Below, piece by piece: positions 1 through 9,050 of a stretch of DNA of 64,000 bases. A model generated the notes under the pieces. The model was not told the DNA's origin and made no database searches. It saw only the letters and a list, made by a program, of their open reading frames with translations. This DNA comes from Bosea sp. AS-1 (GTDB lineage: Bacteria; Pseudomonadota; Alphaproteobacteria; Rhizobiales; Beijerinckiaceae). Every line of letters begins with the position of its first letter. The first letter of the stretch is position 1. The position numbers were made by a program, and so were the translations under genes. The stretch is taken from contig NZ_CP022372.1 in NCBI RefSeq assembly GCF_002220095.1, positions 62,001 to 126,000 of the forward strand, written 5' to 3'.

Positions 1-168
1 AACGCCATACTTGCTCTGATCAGGGCACTGTCCAATCGACAAACGTCCCGGAGCGGGTGAGTTCAGCTTCCAGTCGTCGTCCCCAAAGCGGGGTAGTTCG
101 CCGCGTTCCCACGCGCCATCGCTCTCTGCCCTGAACTCCACGCTGTCCCATCTATTCGAGAAGCCCGA

Positions 169-2070
169 ATGACCACGACCGCCACGCCCGAGCATCGCAG
201 CTTCGAAGCCGACGTCTCCCGTCTGCTCCATATGATGGTGCATTCAGTCTATTCCGACCGGGACGTCTTCCTGCGCGAGCTGATCTCGAACGCAGCCGAC
301 GCGTGCGAGAAGCTGCGCTACGAAGCGATCGGCACCCCCGAACTCCTGGGGGATGACCCGAAGCTCGCGATCACCATCTCGGCCGATCCGGAGGCCGGCA
401 GGCTGACCATTGCCGACAACGGCATCGGTATGAGCCATGACGAGATGATCGAAGCTCTCGGCACGATCGCGCGCTCGGGAACACGCAGCTTCATGGAGCG
501 GGTCGCTAACACCGAAGGCAAGGACGGCGCGCAACTCATCGGCCAGTTCGGCGTAGGCTTTTATTCCGCCTTCATGGTGGCCGAGAAGGTCGAGGTTGTT
601 AGCCGCCGTGCCGGCAGCGCCGAAGCTTGGATATGGTCTTCGGACGGCAAGGGCGAGTTCACCGTGGCGCTTGCGGCGCTGGACGAGGCTCCGTCCCGCG
701 GGACGCGCGTGACGCTTCACCTGATGGAGGAGGCCAAGTCCTATGCTGAGCGCTGGACGCTGGAGCGCATCGTCAAGGAACAGTCCGGCCATGTACCGGT
801 CCCCATCTCGCTGATCACGGAGCCGGGCGCCGATGCGGTCGCCCTCTCCGACGGAGCCGCGCTCTGGACCAGGCCGAAAAGCGAGATCACGAAGGACGAA
901 TACGCCGATTTCTACCGCAGCGTTGCGGGGCAATATGACGAGCCGGCCGCTACGATCCATTTTCGCGCCGAAGGCCTGCACGAATATACCGCACTTGCCT
1001 TCGTCCCGGGCGCGCGTCCGTTCGATCTCTTCGATGCCGACCGCAAGGGACGGATCAAGCTCTATGTGAAGCGCGTCTTCATCACGGACGAAGCCGAGCT
1101 CCTTCCGCGCTACCTGCGCTTTGTGCGCGGCATCGTCGACACCGCCGACCTGCCGCTCAACGTCTCTCGCGAGATGATCCAGGACAGCCCGCTGCTCGGC
1201 GCGATCAAGAAGGGCGTCACCAGCCGTGTCCTCGCCGATCTCGCGAAACTGGCCGAACAGGATCCGGATACATTCCGTCTGATCTGGGACAATTTCGGCG
1301 TCGTCATCAAGGAAGGACTGTACGAGGATTTCGCGCGCCGGGAGCAACTGCTCGGCCTCGCTCGCTTTCGGACGACAGCCTCCGGCGAAGGGTGGCGCAG
1401 CCTCAAAGACTATGTCGCCGCGCTCAAGGACAACCAGACCGCGATCTACTACATCGCCGGCGACGATGCCTCCCGGATCGCCAACTCCCCGCAGCTCGAA
1501 GGTTTTCGGGCGCGAGGCATCGAGGTGCTGCTGCTGTCGGATCCGATCGACAGCTTCTGGGCCTCGGCAGCACCGGATTTCGAAGGCAAGCCGTTCAAGT
1601 CGGTGACGCAAGGGGCGGCCGATCTCGGTCTTATCCCGCTGCTTGATGGCGCGGCGCCTCCGTCGGCGGAAGCGAGCGAGAAGATCACCGCTCTACTTGC
1701 ATCGATGAAGGAGATTTTGGCCGAACAGGTTGCGGATGTCCGATCCTCCGATCGGCTGACCGAGAGCGCGGTCTGCCTTGTCGCGTCGGATAAGGGGCCG
1801 GATCGCCAGTTCGAACGCCTGCTCAGCGCCGCGGGGCGCGTCGAAAGTGCTGCCAAGCCGATCCTCGAGGTCAACCCTCGGCATGTGATGATCTCAGCTC
1901 TCGCATCAGATAACGATCATGTGCTGCGTTGCGATGTCGCCCACCTACTCCTCGATACCGCCCGCGTCTTGGACGGCGAGCGGCCGACCGACGCAAATGC
2001 ATTCGTGGAGAGGTTCAACCGGCTCGTGACACAAAGCTTCGGCGATAGCGGAGGGCAACGCAAAGGGTAG
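169..2070 (+). CDS. htpG: Chaperone HtpG (bacterial Hsp90)
   Basis: ATP-dependent cytosolic chaperone that acts as a dimer on late folding intermediates. The 633-residue product has the usual HtpG length. The N-terminal GHKL ATPase domain shows ELISNAADACEKLR (near residue 40), DNGIGM (near 85) and the lid motif GQFGVGFYSAFMVA (near 125). The middle domain carries the catalytic-loop region NVSREMIQD near residue 335, and the C-terminal dimerisation domain follows. The ATG is preceded by GAGAAG at normal spacing. It is monocistronic: the next gene is convergent. I saw no EcfG-type promoter in the 168 bases before it. Confidence 0.97.
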   Translation: MTTTATPEHRSFEADVSRLLHMMVHSVYSDRDVFLRELISNAADACEKLRYEAIGTPELLGDDPKLAITISADPEAGRLTIADNGIGMSHDEMIEALGTIARSGTRSFMERVANTEGKDGAQLIGQFGVGFYSAFMVAEKVEVVSRRAGSAEAWIWSSDGKGEFTVALAALDEAPSRGTRVTLHLMEEAKSYAERWTLERIVKEQSGHVPVPISLITEPGADAVALSDGAALWTRPKSEITKDEYADFYRSVAGQYDEPAATIHFRAEGLHEYTALAFVPGARPFDLFDADRKGRIKLYVKRVFITDEAELLPRYLRFVRGIVDTADLPLNVSREMIQDSPLLGAIKKGVTSRVLADLAKLAEQDPDTFRLIWDNFGVVIKEGLYEDFARREQLLGLARFRTTASGEGWRSLKDYVAALKDNQTAIYYIAGDDASRIANSPQLEGFRARGIEVLLLSDPIDSFWASAAPDFEGKPFKSVTQGAADLGLIPLLDGAAPPSAEASEKITALLASMKEILAEQVADVRSSDRLTESAVCLVASDKGPDRQFERLLSAAGRVESAAKPILEVNPRHVMISALASDNDHVLRCDVAHLLLDTARVLDGERPTDANAFVERFNRLVTQSFGDSGGQRKG

Positions 2071-2141
2071 ATTTTACCGCTGCGGATGGTTCTTGAATGT
2101 CCGGTTCCAAGTCCCTTCGAAATGTCTGATTGTGGCACGCC

Positions 2142-2834
2142 TCAGAACAACCGCCTCAAGTGGTTCATGACGCTAGATCGAACATTGTCGATGTGAGCTC
2201 GCATCGCATCCTGCGCACGTGTCACGTCCCGCGCCAAAACGGCATCGATGATCTCCAGATGCTCGTGCACCCCGGGCTCAAAACGCTCGGGCAACCGTCC
2301 CATGTCGAAGATTTTGGTCTTTTTGCGAAGATCGTCGATCATCTCCGCCAGCAGGCGGGATCCCGCAAGACCCGCAATGATTTGGTGAAGTCGATCATCA
2401 ACGGCCACATGCTCTTCAGGCGTAGGCTCGTAGCCATCGCGAAATTCGGCGATGCGAGCGGCGATCGCACGGAGTTCCGCAGATCCGCCCGTTTCGGCGG
2501 CTCGTCCGGCAGCCTCGACTTCGAGTAGTCGCCTGACATGCAGGATTTCGATGAAGTCGTCAGTGGAGAGACGGCGCACGACCGGGGTTAGCCCAGCAGT
2601 ACGTAGGACTAAGCCTTCCATCATAAGGCGCATCGTAGCTTCGCGCACTGGCGTGCGGGAAACCCCAAGACGCTCGGCGAGCTTCTTCTCCTGCAGCGAG
2701 GCCCCCGCCGGCAATTCACCATTGAGGATCATGTCGCGCAGCCGCTCATAGGTCGAGTGGCCGAGGGTCGAGATCGAACCTTGGTCGGCAGTCAATGCGG
2801 GGATCCCTTCATTCCTGGATTTGAGCTGCCGCAT
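2142..2834 (-). CDS. GntR-family transcriptional regulator, FCD (FadR) subfamily
   Basis: A 230-residue DNA-binding regulator. The N-terminal winged helix spans about residues 25-95 and includes ERLGVSRTPVREATMRL, the GntR recognition helix. The C-terminal all-helical FCD ligand-binding domain has the expected acidic and histidine metal/ligand residues (near DRLHQIIAGLAGSRL and EHLEIIDAVLARD). It is transcribed away from the amidohydrolase gene, with about 150 bp between the starts. That gap contains an ATAC-N5-GTAT palindrome that recurs in front of the ABC transporter operon 12 kb away. It is therefore probably the local regulator of the whole island, with a pathway metabolite as ligand (inference). 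Confidence 0.93.
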   Translation of the reverse strand: MRQLKSRNEGIPALTADQGSISTLGHSTYERLRDMILNGELPAGASLQEKKLAERLGVSRTPVREATMRLMMEGLVLRTAGLTPVVRRLSTDDFIEILHVRRLLEVEAAGRAAETGGSAELRAIAARIAEFRDGYEPTPEEHVAVDDRLHQIIAGLAGSRLLAEMIDDLRKKTKIFDMGRLPERFEPGVHEHLEIIDAVLARDVTRAQDAMRAHIDNVRSSVMNHLRRLF

Positions 2835-2929
2835 TTACTCGCCGGACGCAACGGGTGCCCGCCCAACGGTCACGGGCAATCTTGCACCGGAAGCCGCATT
2901 GAAAGGGTTCACGTCACGCCATCCCATAT

Positions 2930-2944
2930 GTATACCATCAGTAT
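2930..2944. promoter_or_regulatory. Candidate GntR operator, copy 1 (ATAC-N5-GTAT)
   Basis: GTATACCATCAGTAT lies between the divergent gntR and amidohydrolase genes, 42 bp before the amidohydrolase start. It contains the inverted half-sites ATAC and GTAT. Twelve of its 15 bases match the site at 15159-15173, and the differences lie only in the central spacer. Assignment to the adjacent GntR protein is inference. Confidence 0.6.
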
Positions 2945-2985
2945 GTTGGAGTCACGTAGCGCGTCGCTGCTGCAGGTCGAGGGAG

Positions 2986-4440
2986 ATGAGCTTGGCTGAT
3001 CTGATTGTAACGGGCGGCGTGGTCATCAGCATGGATGGTTCAAGACGCATCATCGATGACGGAGCCGTCGCGATCGTCGAGGACCGCATCGTCGATGTTG
3101 GCCCGAGCAAAGAGATCGGCAATCGGCATAGCGCTCGACGCGTGATCGATGCCCGGCGAAAGGCGATCATGCCCGGCTTGATCGACGGTCACGCCCATGC
3201 CGGCCACGGGTTGATCAAGACGATGGGCGGCGGCCGCAGCGACCTTTGGTACGACGCTTGCGAGCAGGCTTACACGGTGGGCTCGTCCGAAGCGTTCTGG
3301 CATGCCGAGGCCCAGCTTGCGGCCGTGGAGCGGCTTCGCTTCGGCGTGACGACCGGTGTATCCCTGCTCGGCGGCGGCGATAGCATCATGCGCACGGACG
3401 ATCCCGCCTATGCGGCTGCTCATTGCGAGGGAGTCGGCGAGGTCGGGACGCGCTCCATCGTCGCGATCGGCCCGACGCGGCCGCCGCACCCGCGAACCTA
3501 TGCACGCTGGGACGGTGACCGGCGCAGCGACACCAAGGTCGATTTCGATCGCCAGATGCAGACCTGCCGGGAAGTCATCGCGCGCTGGCACGGGGCGCTC
3601 GGCAACCGCATCCGCATCGCCATGCTCACGCCGACATTGCGCGACGAGCATATCGATAGCCTCGATCCCGTCATGCTTGAAGAAGCAAGGCGGCAGACGC
3701 TTGCCGCCCGCGCCCTGTCCCGTGAGACAGGGACGCTCTTCACGCAGGATGGTCACACGCGAAACAGCGTCGCCTATGCCCATGCGATGGGACTGCTTGG
3801 GCCCGATGCGCTGCTCTCGCACGCGACGAACCTGACGGAGCGCGAGATCGCTATTTGCGCCGAAACGGACACCCGGATCGCGCATAATCCGAGCGCAGTG
3901 GCCTCTATCCTTGGCCGCTGCCCGGCGACGGAGCTGCTCGACGCAGGCGTCACGGTCTGCCTCGGCTCGGATGCAACGGCGCCCGACCGCTCGGCCGACA
4001 TGTTCCGCCACATGCAGCAATGCATGCACTATCACCGCACGCATTTCCGCGACCCTGCCGTCCTCCCGCCTGGGCGCGTGCTCGAAATGACGACGATCGA
4101 CGGGGCCCGCGCGCTCGGGCTGGAGGCCGAGATCGGATCGCTGGAGCCCGGCAAGAAGGCCGATATCATCCTGGTCGACCTGGCACGGCCGCACATGGCG
4201 CCGATGAATATGCCCGCCTTCCGCGTCACCTGCTTTGCCAACGGCAACGACGTCGACACGGTGATCGTGGACGGCCGCGTGCTGATGCAGGACCGCCGCG
4301 TGCTGAGTGTCGCGGAGGATGCCGTGATCGCGGCGGCACAGCGCGAATGCGAGCGGATGCTGGAGCGTACCGGGCTGAGCCACCTGCTTGCGATGCCGGA
4401 AGACTTCTTCGGCCATACCCGCGCGAGCGGCGTCCACTGA
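2986..4440 (+). CDS. Amidohydrolase-superfamily metal-dependent hydrolase (cytosine deaminase/AtzA-like)
   Basis: A 484-residue cytosolic TIM-barrel hydrolase flanked by the small beta-sandwich made from its N- and C-terminal ends. The start is the ATG at 2986, where the conserved LADLIVTGGVVISMD strand begins; an earlier in-frame ATG at 2821 would add unconserved residues and overlap gntR. Metal motifs seen are HAH in GLIDGHAHAG (near residue 66), SHATNLTEREIAI (near 280) and the Asp in CLGSDATAPD (near 330). The beta-5 segment reads LFTQDGHT, where relatives usually have a His and a downstream Glu. First gene of a plus-strand run with hydantoinase, racemase and lyase. A deaminase or cyclic-amide hydrolase role is likely, but the substrate is unknown. 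Confidence 0.85.
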   Translation: MSLADLIVTGGVVISMDGSRRIIDDGAVAIVEDRIVDVGPSKEIGNRHSARRVIDARRKAIMPGLIDGHAHAGHGLIKTMGGGRSDLWYDACEQAYTVGSSEAFWHAEAQLAAVERLRFGVTTGVSLLGGGDSIMRTDDPAYAAAHCEGVGEVGTRSIVAIGPTRPPHPRTYARWDGDRRSDTKVDFDRQMQTCREVIARWHGALGNRIRIAMLTPTLRDEHIDSLDPVMLEEARRQTLAARALSRETGTLFTQDGHTRNSVAYAHAMGLLGPDALLSHATNLTEREIAICAETDTRIAHNPSAVASILGRCPATELLDAGVTVCLGSDATAPDRSADMFRHMQQCMHYHRTHFRDPAVLPPGRVLEMTTIDGARALGLEAEIGSLEPGKKADIILVDLARPHMAPMNMPAFRVTCFANGNDVDTVIVDGRVLMQDRRVLSVAEDAVIAAAQRECERMLERTGLSHLLAMPEDFFGHTRASGVH

Positions 4441-4462
4441 CCGCCCAGTACCGGAGACAGCG

Positions 4463-5926
4463 ATGACAGACATCCAATACGACACCGTCATTCGCAACGG
4501 TACGCTCGCCACCGCGACCGACGTCTTCAAGGCCGATCTGGCGATATCCGGCGAAAAGATCGCGGCGATCGGTTTCAACCTGCCTGCCGGGCGGCGCGAG
4601 ATCGATGCTGCGGGCATGCTCGTGCTGCCCGGGGGTGTCGACGCCCACTGCCATATCGAGCAGTTGTCGGGCGGCGGCCTGATGAACGCCGACACTTTCG
4701 AGACTGCAACGCGCTCGGCCGCCTTCGGCGGTACGACCACGGTCGTCTCATTCGCGGCGCAACACCGCGGCGCCAACCTCGTGACGGTCGTCGAGGACTA
4801 TGCGGCGCTGGCGCGAAGAGGGGCGATCATCGACTACGCCTTCCACCTGATGGTCGCCAACCCGGACGAGCAGACCATCGCGCTCGATCTGCCCGCCCTG
4901 ATCAGGGCCGGCCATCGCTCGGTCAAGGTCTTCATGACCTACGACGCGGTGCAGGTGAACGACCAGCAACTGCTCGACGTGATGGCGGCCGCGCGAGCCG
5001 AAGGCGCGCTGATCTGCGTCCACGCGGAGAATCACGGCCTGCTGAAATGGATGGGCGACAGGCTCGTCGCCCGAGGCTACGTCGCGCCGAAGTTCCACGC
5101 GGTAAGCCACCCGCGTGCCGCGGAGGTCGAGGCCTTCCACCGCCTGGTCGCCTTTTCCGAACTGCTCGACCAGCCGATCGTGATCTTCCACGTCTCGACG
5201 GCGGAGGGCGCGGCTGTGATCCGCGAGGCGCGCGGTCGCGGCGTCAAGATCTTCGCCGAGACCTGCCCCCATTATCTGCTGATGACGGCTCAAGATCTCG
5301 ATCGCCCCGGCCTCGAGGGCGCGAAATGGATTTGCTCGCCGCCGCAGCGCACGCAAGCGGATCAGGAAGCGCTCTGGCGGGCGCTGGCACTCGGCGATCT
5401 GCAGATCCTGTCCTCCGATCATGCACCCTACCGCTTCGACGCCAGCGGCAAGCTCAGCGCCGGCGACAATCCCAGCTTCAAGCAGATCGCCAACGGCATG
5501 CCGGGCCTTGAGATGCGCCTGCCCTTGCTGTTCGACGCCATGGTCTCCCGAGGCCGGATGGGGTTGTCGAAATTCGTCGAACTCACCGCGACTGCTCCCG
5601 CCCGCATCTACGACCTGCCCGGCAAGGGCTCGCTGGCGATCGGGGCGGATGCCGACATCGCCATCTGGGACCCCGAGCGCCGCGTCGAGCTCGCCGACGA
5701 GCTGCACGACAATGCCGGCTACAACCCGTTCGCCGGCCGCACCATCACCGGCTGGCCCGGCACCGTCGTCAGGCGTGGCGAAATCATCGTTGCCGAAGGC
5801 GCTCTCAACGCTCGGCCGGGCTCCGGCCGGCTCCTCCTGCGCCAGGCCGGCGAAGCGACCAAGCCGACCAGCCGGCTCTCTCCCGAATTCGATCCCGCGC
5901 GCAATTTCGGCGCCGATCTCTACTGA
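4463..5926 (+). CDS. Dihydropyrimidinase / D-hydantoinase-like cyclic amidase
   Basis: Predicted to open a cyclic diamide ring (hydantoin, dihydropyrimidine or allantoin type) to an N-carbamoyl acid. The product has 487 residues, slightly longer than classical hydantoinases (about 460). DAHCHIE (near residue 60) is the HxH metal motif. The lysine in RSVKVFMTYDA (near 155) is in the position of the carboxylated bridging lysine. CVHAENH and IFHVSTAEGA supply the other metal histidines, and SSDHAPY the catalytic Asp. The start is the ATG at 4463, with GGAGA eight bases upstream and 22 bp after the preceding stop, so the genes are probably cotranscribed. Allantoinase-like or hydantoinase activity cannot be told apart from sequence alone. 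Confidence 0.88.
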   Translation: MTDIQYDTVIRNGTLATATDVFKADLAISGEKIAAIGFNLPAGRREIDAAGMLVLPGGVDAHCHIEQLSGGGLMNADTFETATRSAAFGGTTTVVSFAAQHRGANLVTVVEDYAALARRGAIIDYAFHLMVANPDEQTIALDLPALIRAGHRSVKVFMTYDAVQVNDQQLLDVMAAARAEGALICVHAENHGLLKWMGDRLVARGYVAPKFHAVSHPRAAEVEAFHRLVAFSELLDQPIVIFHVSTAEGAAVIREARGRGVKIFAETCPHYLLMTAQDLDRPGLEGAKWICSPPQRTQADQEALWRALALGDLQILSSDHAPYRFDASGKLSAGDNPSFKQIANGMPGLEMRLPLLFDAMVSRGRMGLSKFVELTATAPARIYDLPGKGSLAIGADADIAIWDPERRVELADELHDNAGYNPFAGRTITGWPGTVVRRGEIIVAEGALNARPGSGRLLLRQAGEATKPTSRLSPEFDPARNFGADLY

Positions 5927-5944
5927 GGCTGAGGAAAGCTCCGC

Positions 5945-6607
5945 ATGAGCCGCACGATCTTCGTCATCAACCCGAACTCCTCGGAGTCGGTGACCGATGC
6001 CATCAATAGGGCTGTGGCGCCGCTACGCACTCCAGAGGGTCCGCAGATCGCCTGCCTGACATTGCCGGAGGGCCCCGCCGGCATCCAGAGCCAGCGTGAT
6101 GTGGATGGGGTCATCAGCCCCCTCCTGAAGCGAGCGAGAGAACTCGAAGACGAGGCTGCGGCGTTCGTCATCGCCTGCTTCAGTGATCCAGGCTTGCACG
6201 CGCTGCGCGAGCAGAGCCGGCACCCGGTCTTCGGCATCGCGGAAGCTGGCGTCCTGACCGCGCTCACACTCGGCCAGCGCTTCGGCGTCATTGCGATCCT
6301 GCCGACCTCGATCCCGCGCCACCTGCGCTATTTCGGCGCGATGGGCGTGATGGCGCGCTTCGCGGGCGACCTGTCGATCGGCCTGGGCGTGACCGAGCTC
6401 GCCGACGAGTTGCGCACCTATGAGCGCATGGTGGCGACCGGCCGGTCCCTGCGGGACAGCCATGCCGCGGACGTCATCGTGATGGGCTGCGCGGGCATGG
6501 CGCGCTATCGCGCCCGCCTTGAGGCCGAACTGGGCATCCCGGTCGTCGAGCCAACGCAGGCCGCGACAGCGATGGCGCTCGGCCGCGTGCTCCTCGCCGA
6601 TCTCTGA
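5945..6607 (+). CDS. Aspartate/glutamate/hydantoin racemase family protein
   Basis: A 220-residue protein of the family that includes hydantoin racemase and allantoin racemase. It starts with the typical strand RTIFVINPNSSESVTDAI. Two cysteines sit where the catalytic pair is expected: ACFSDPG (near residue 77) and MGCAGM (near 180). Lying 18 bp after the hydantoinase gene, it would plausibly racemise the ring substrate so that both enantiomers can be opened. The SD GAGGAAAG precedes the ATG. Other members of the family act on maleate or arylmalonate, so the substrate is inferred from the neighbours only. Confidence 0.85.
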   Translation: MSRTIFVINPNSSESVTDAINRAVAPLRTPEGPQIACLTLPEGPAGIQSQRDVDGVISPLLKRARELEDEAAAFVIACFSDPGLHALREQSRHPVFGIAEAGVLTALTLGQRFGVIAILPTSIPRHLRYFGAMGVMARFAGDLSIGLGVTELADELRTYERMVATGRSLRDSHAADVIVMGCAGMARYRARLEAELGIPVVEPTQAATAMALGRVLLADL

Positions 6608-6637
6608 TTTTACTCTCTGCTCGAAAGAACACGGCCC

Positions 6638-7567
6638 ATGCCACACATCAGCGAAACTGCGTCCGGCGTGTATGTCATCGCTGTCACCCCATTCACCGAC
6701 CAGGGCGCAATTGATTCCGCCAGTCTGGATTCGATGGTCGATTTCTACGTCGACAAGGGCGCTACGGGCCTCACGCTGCTCGGCATGATGGGTGAGGCGC
6801 CCAAGCTCACCGCCGCCGAATCGCTGACTGTCGTCAGACAGGTGCTGGCGCGGACCTCCGGCCAGGTGCCGGTTGTGGTTGGCGTTTCCGCATCGGGCTT
6901 CGCGCCGATGAAGGAGTTGAGCGACCAGGTGATGGATGCCGGCGCTTCGGGCGTCATGATCGCTCCTCCCTCCTCACTGAGAACGGACGACCAGATCTAC
7001 GCCTATTTCGAGACGGCCGCCGCGATACTCGGCGACATTCCGTTCGTACTGCAGGACTACCCGCTGGCGACGGGTGTGCAGATCTCGGCCTCGGTGATCC
7101 TGCGCATCGTTCGCAATCTCCCAAGCTGCGTCATGCTCAAGCACGAAGACTGGCCGGGCCTCAACAAGATCGGCGCGCTGCGCGCGGCAAGCGATCGCGG
7201 CGAGGCCCGCCGCATTTCCATTCTGTGCGGCAATGGCGGGGTCTTCCTGCCCGAGGAGCTGAGCCGCGGCGCCGATGGCGCGATGACCGGCTTCGCCTAC
7301 CCCGAAATGATGATCGATGTCTGCAAGGCGCATGCAGCGGGCGATGTCGAGCGCGCGCATGATCTCTTCGACGCCTATCTGCCGCTGGCCCGCTACGAAC
7401 TCCAGCCCGGCTTCGGTTTGCAGATCAGGAAGCACATTCTGGCGCGGCGCGGGGTCATTGCCTCGGCAGCGCTGCGCGCGCCCTCCGGTCGGCTTTCGCC
7501 CGGTGATCTCGCCGATATCGAGCGGCTGATCGAACGCCAGGAGCGGCGCCTGGCGGCTCTCGCGTAG
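6638..7567 (+). CDS. DapA-like class I aldolase/lyase (DHDPS/NAL family)
   Basis: A 309-residue TIM-barrel lyase that works through a Schiff base. The expected lysine is in CVMLKHED (near residue 167) and the partner tyrosine in LQDYPLATG (near 139). The GTTGE loop of true dihydrodipicolinate synthases is replaced by LLGMMGEAPKLT, so this is a catabolic or specialised family member rather than biosynthetic DapA. Last gene of the plus-strand run, 30 bp after the racemase gene. It might cleave or form a keto acid produced after ring opening (inference). Confidence 0.85.
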   Translation: MPHISETASGVYVIAVTPFTDQGAIDSASLDSMVDFYVDKGATGLTLLGMMGEAPKLTAAESLTVVRQVLARTSGQVPVVVGVSASGFAPMKELSDQVMDAGASGVMIAPPSSLRTDDQIYAYFETAAAILGDIPFVLQDYPLATGVQISASVILRIVRNLPSCVMLKHEDWPGLNKIGALRAASDRGEARRISILCGNGGVFLPEELSRGADGAMTGFAYPEMMIDVCKAHAAGDVERAHDLFDAYLPLARYELQPGFGLQIRKHILARRGVIASAALRAPSGRLSPGDLADIERLIERQERRLAALA

Positions 7568-7604
7568 ATCGGCGAGCGCAGCTTCGCCGCTCTGCCTGCA
7601 AGGC

Positions 7605-9050
7605 TCAGAGCGGTGGAAGCGCGCGAACGTCGAGCACGCCGTCGGTGTGCATCCGCCAGCCGGGATGGTCGCCGCGCAGACCGATCACCCGGCGATGGTT
7701 GTAGAGATAGAGCCAGGGCGGGTCCTGCTGCAGCAGGCGGTAGCATTGCCGGTAGAGCGCCTCGCGCTTCTCGGACGAGACCGTCGCGCGCGCCTCGTCG
7801 ATAAGCCGCTCGACGGCGGGGTTGGCGTAGCCCTCCCACCACGCGCCGCGGACGCGCGAATCGATCTTCTCGTGCAGAACGCGGAAGACGCTCATCGGGC
7901 TTGAATCGAAGACGCAGAGGTCGTGGATCGCCTTGAGCCGGACCTGATTGGCGTAGTGCACCCGGTCGGGTTCGATATGGCGTTCGAAGCGCACGTTCAG
8001 CTCCATCAACTGCGCCTCCACCGCATCGGCTAGCGCCAGCGCCTCGTCCGGCAAACGTGTCGGGCAATAGAGCTGCAGCGTGAGGCCGTTGTCGTGGCCA
8101 GCCTCGGCAAGGAGCCTTCGCGCCTGGGCCATATCGCGGGCGAAGGGCTGCGCCTTCGTATCGACGCCGTAATGCACGGGGCTGACGAAGCCATGCAGGG
8201 GCTGGCCCGCGCCGCCGAGCACCTCCCGGACCAGCGCCTCCCGATCGATAGCGAGGTTGAGCGCAAGCCGGACGCGAGGGTCGCGTGCGGGTCCTTCGGC
8301 GGCGTTGAACATCATGATCAGCGCCGTCGGCGCCAGAAAGTCATGCGTGGTGAAGCCGGGCGCGGCGAGCTCCGAGAGCGCCGAGCGCGGCAGGCCGTTG
8401 GCGACATCGGCGGAGCCTGTCCGCAGCGCCTCGGCGCGCGCCGGCGCCGTCTCGCCCTTGATCCACGCGAGCCGTTCGAAGCGGGGGGCTCCGTCGAAAT
8501 GGTTCGGGTTGGCAACGGCTTCGATCCGCTCGCCAGGGACATAGCGCTCAAGCCTGTAAGGACCGGTTCCGACCGCCCGTTTCGCGAGATCATCACCCGC
8601 CGCCTCGACGGCGGCCGGCGAGATGATGTGTCCGTAGGACAGGATGTCGAAGAGGTCCGCGAGCGGCTGAGCCAGTGTGAGCGTGATTTCGTGGCTGGCG
8701 ATGACCTCGACCGTCATTCCAGCAAGATACTGTGCGTAGACGCCCGGCGCGCCGAGCGTCGCGCCCATGTCCGGGCGCGCCATCCTCAGCAATGCGTAAC
8801 GCACCGCGTTCGCGTCGCAAGGCTCGCCATCATGGAAGACGACGCCCTCGCGCAGGCGGAAGGTGAAGTACCGCGCATCCTCCGATACCGACCACTGCGT
8901 CGCGAGTGAGGGACCGTAACCACCGCCGGGCACGCGCCGTACCAGCGTGTCGAACAACGCGCCGAAAACGGTGAGGACGTCATTGGAGTCCGTGCAGGCA
9001 TGGGGATCGTCGAGGGTGATCCGGGGCTGGCTGATCGTAACCGTTGTCAT
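7605..9050 (-). CDS. ABC transporter substrate-binding protein, family 5, without a signal peptide
   Basis: A 481-residue solute-binding protein of the dipeptide/nickel type (SBP_bac_5). Conserved stretches include LATQWSVSEDARYFTFRLREGVVFHDGEP near the N terminus and AVGTGPYRLERY. The N terminus goes straight into mature sequence (MTTVTISQPRITLDD), with no hydrophobic signal or lipobox. Its start overlaps the end of the upstream ATPase gene by 4 bp, so the start is well fixed and translation is coupled. This is the second binding protein of the operon; the other, at the operon start, has a normal export signal. Confidence 0.88.
   Translation of the reverse strand: MTTVTISQPRITLDDPHACTDSNDVLTVFGALFDTLVRRVPGGGYGPSLATQWSVSEDARYFTFRLREGVVFHDGEPCDANAVRYALLRMARPDMGATLGAPGVYAQYLAGMTVEVIASHEITLTLAQPLADLFDILSYGHIISPAAVEAAGDDLAKRAVGTGPYRLERYVPGERIEAVANPNHFDGAPRFERLAWIKGETAPARAEALRTGSADVANGLPRSALSELAAPGFTTHDFLAPTALIMMFNAAEGPARDPRVRLALNLAIDREALVREVLGGAGQPLHGFVSPVHYGVDTKAQPFARDMAQARRLLAEAGHDNGLTLQLYCPTRLPDEALALADAVEAQLMELNVRFERHIEPDRVHYANQVRLKAIHDLCVFDSSPMSVFRVLHEKIDSRVRGAWWEGYANPAVERLIDEARATVSSEKREALYRQCYRLLQQDPPWLYLYNHRRVIGLRGDHPGWRMHTDGVLDVRALPPL

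Noticed and set aside
1..168. Stretch before htpG searched for promoter motifs or the end of an upstream gene
   Set aside because: No credible coding end, EcfG box, or CIRCE-like repeat could be supported.
3040..4776. 578-residue minus-strand frame over the amidohydrolase gene
   Set aside because: Composition typical of an antisense shadow; it overlaps the full amidohydrolase and the start of the hydantoinase, both with clear motifs.
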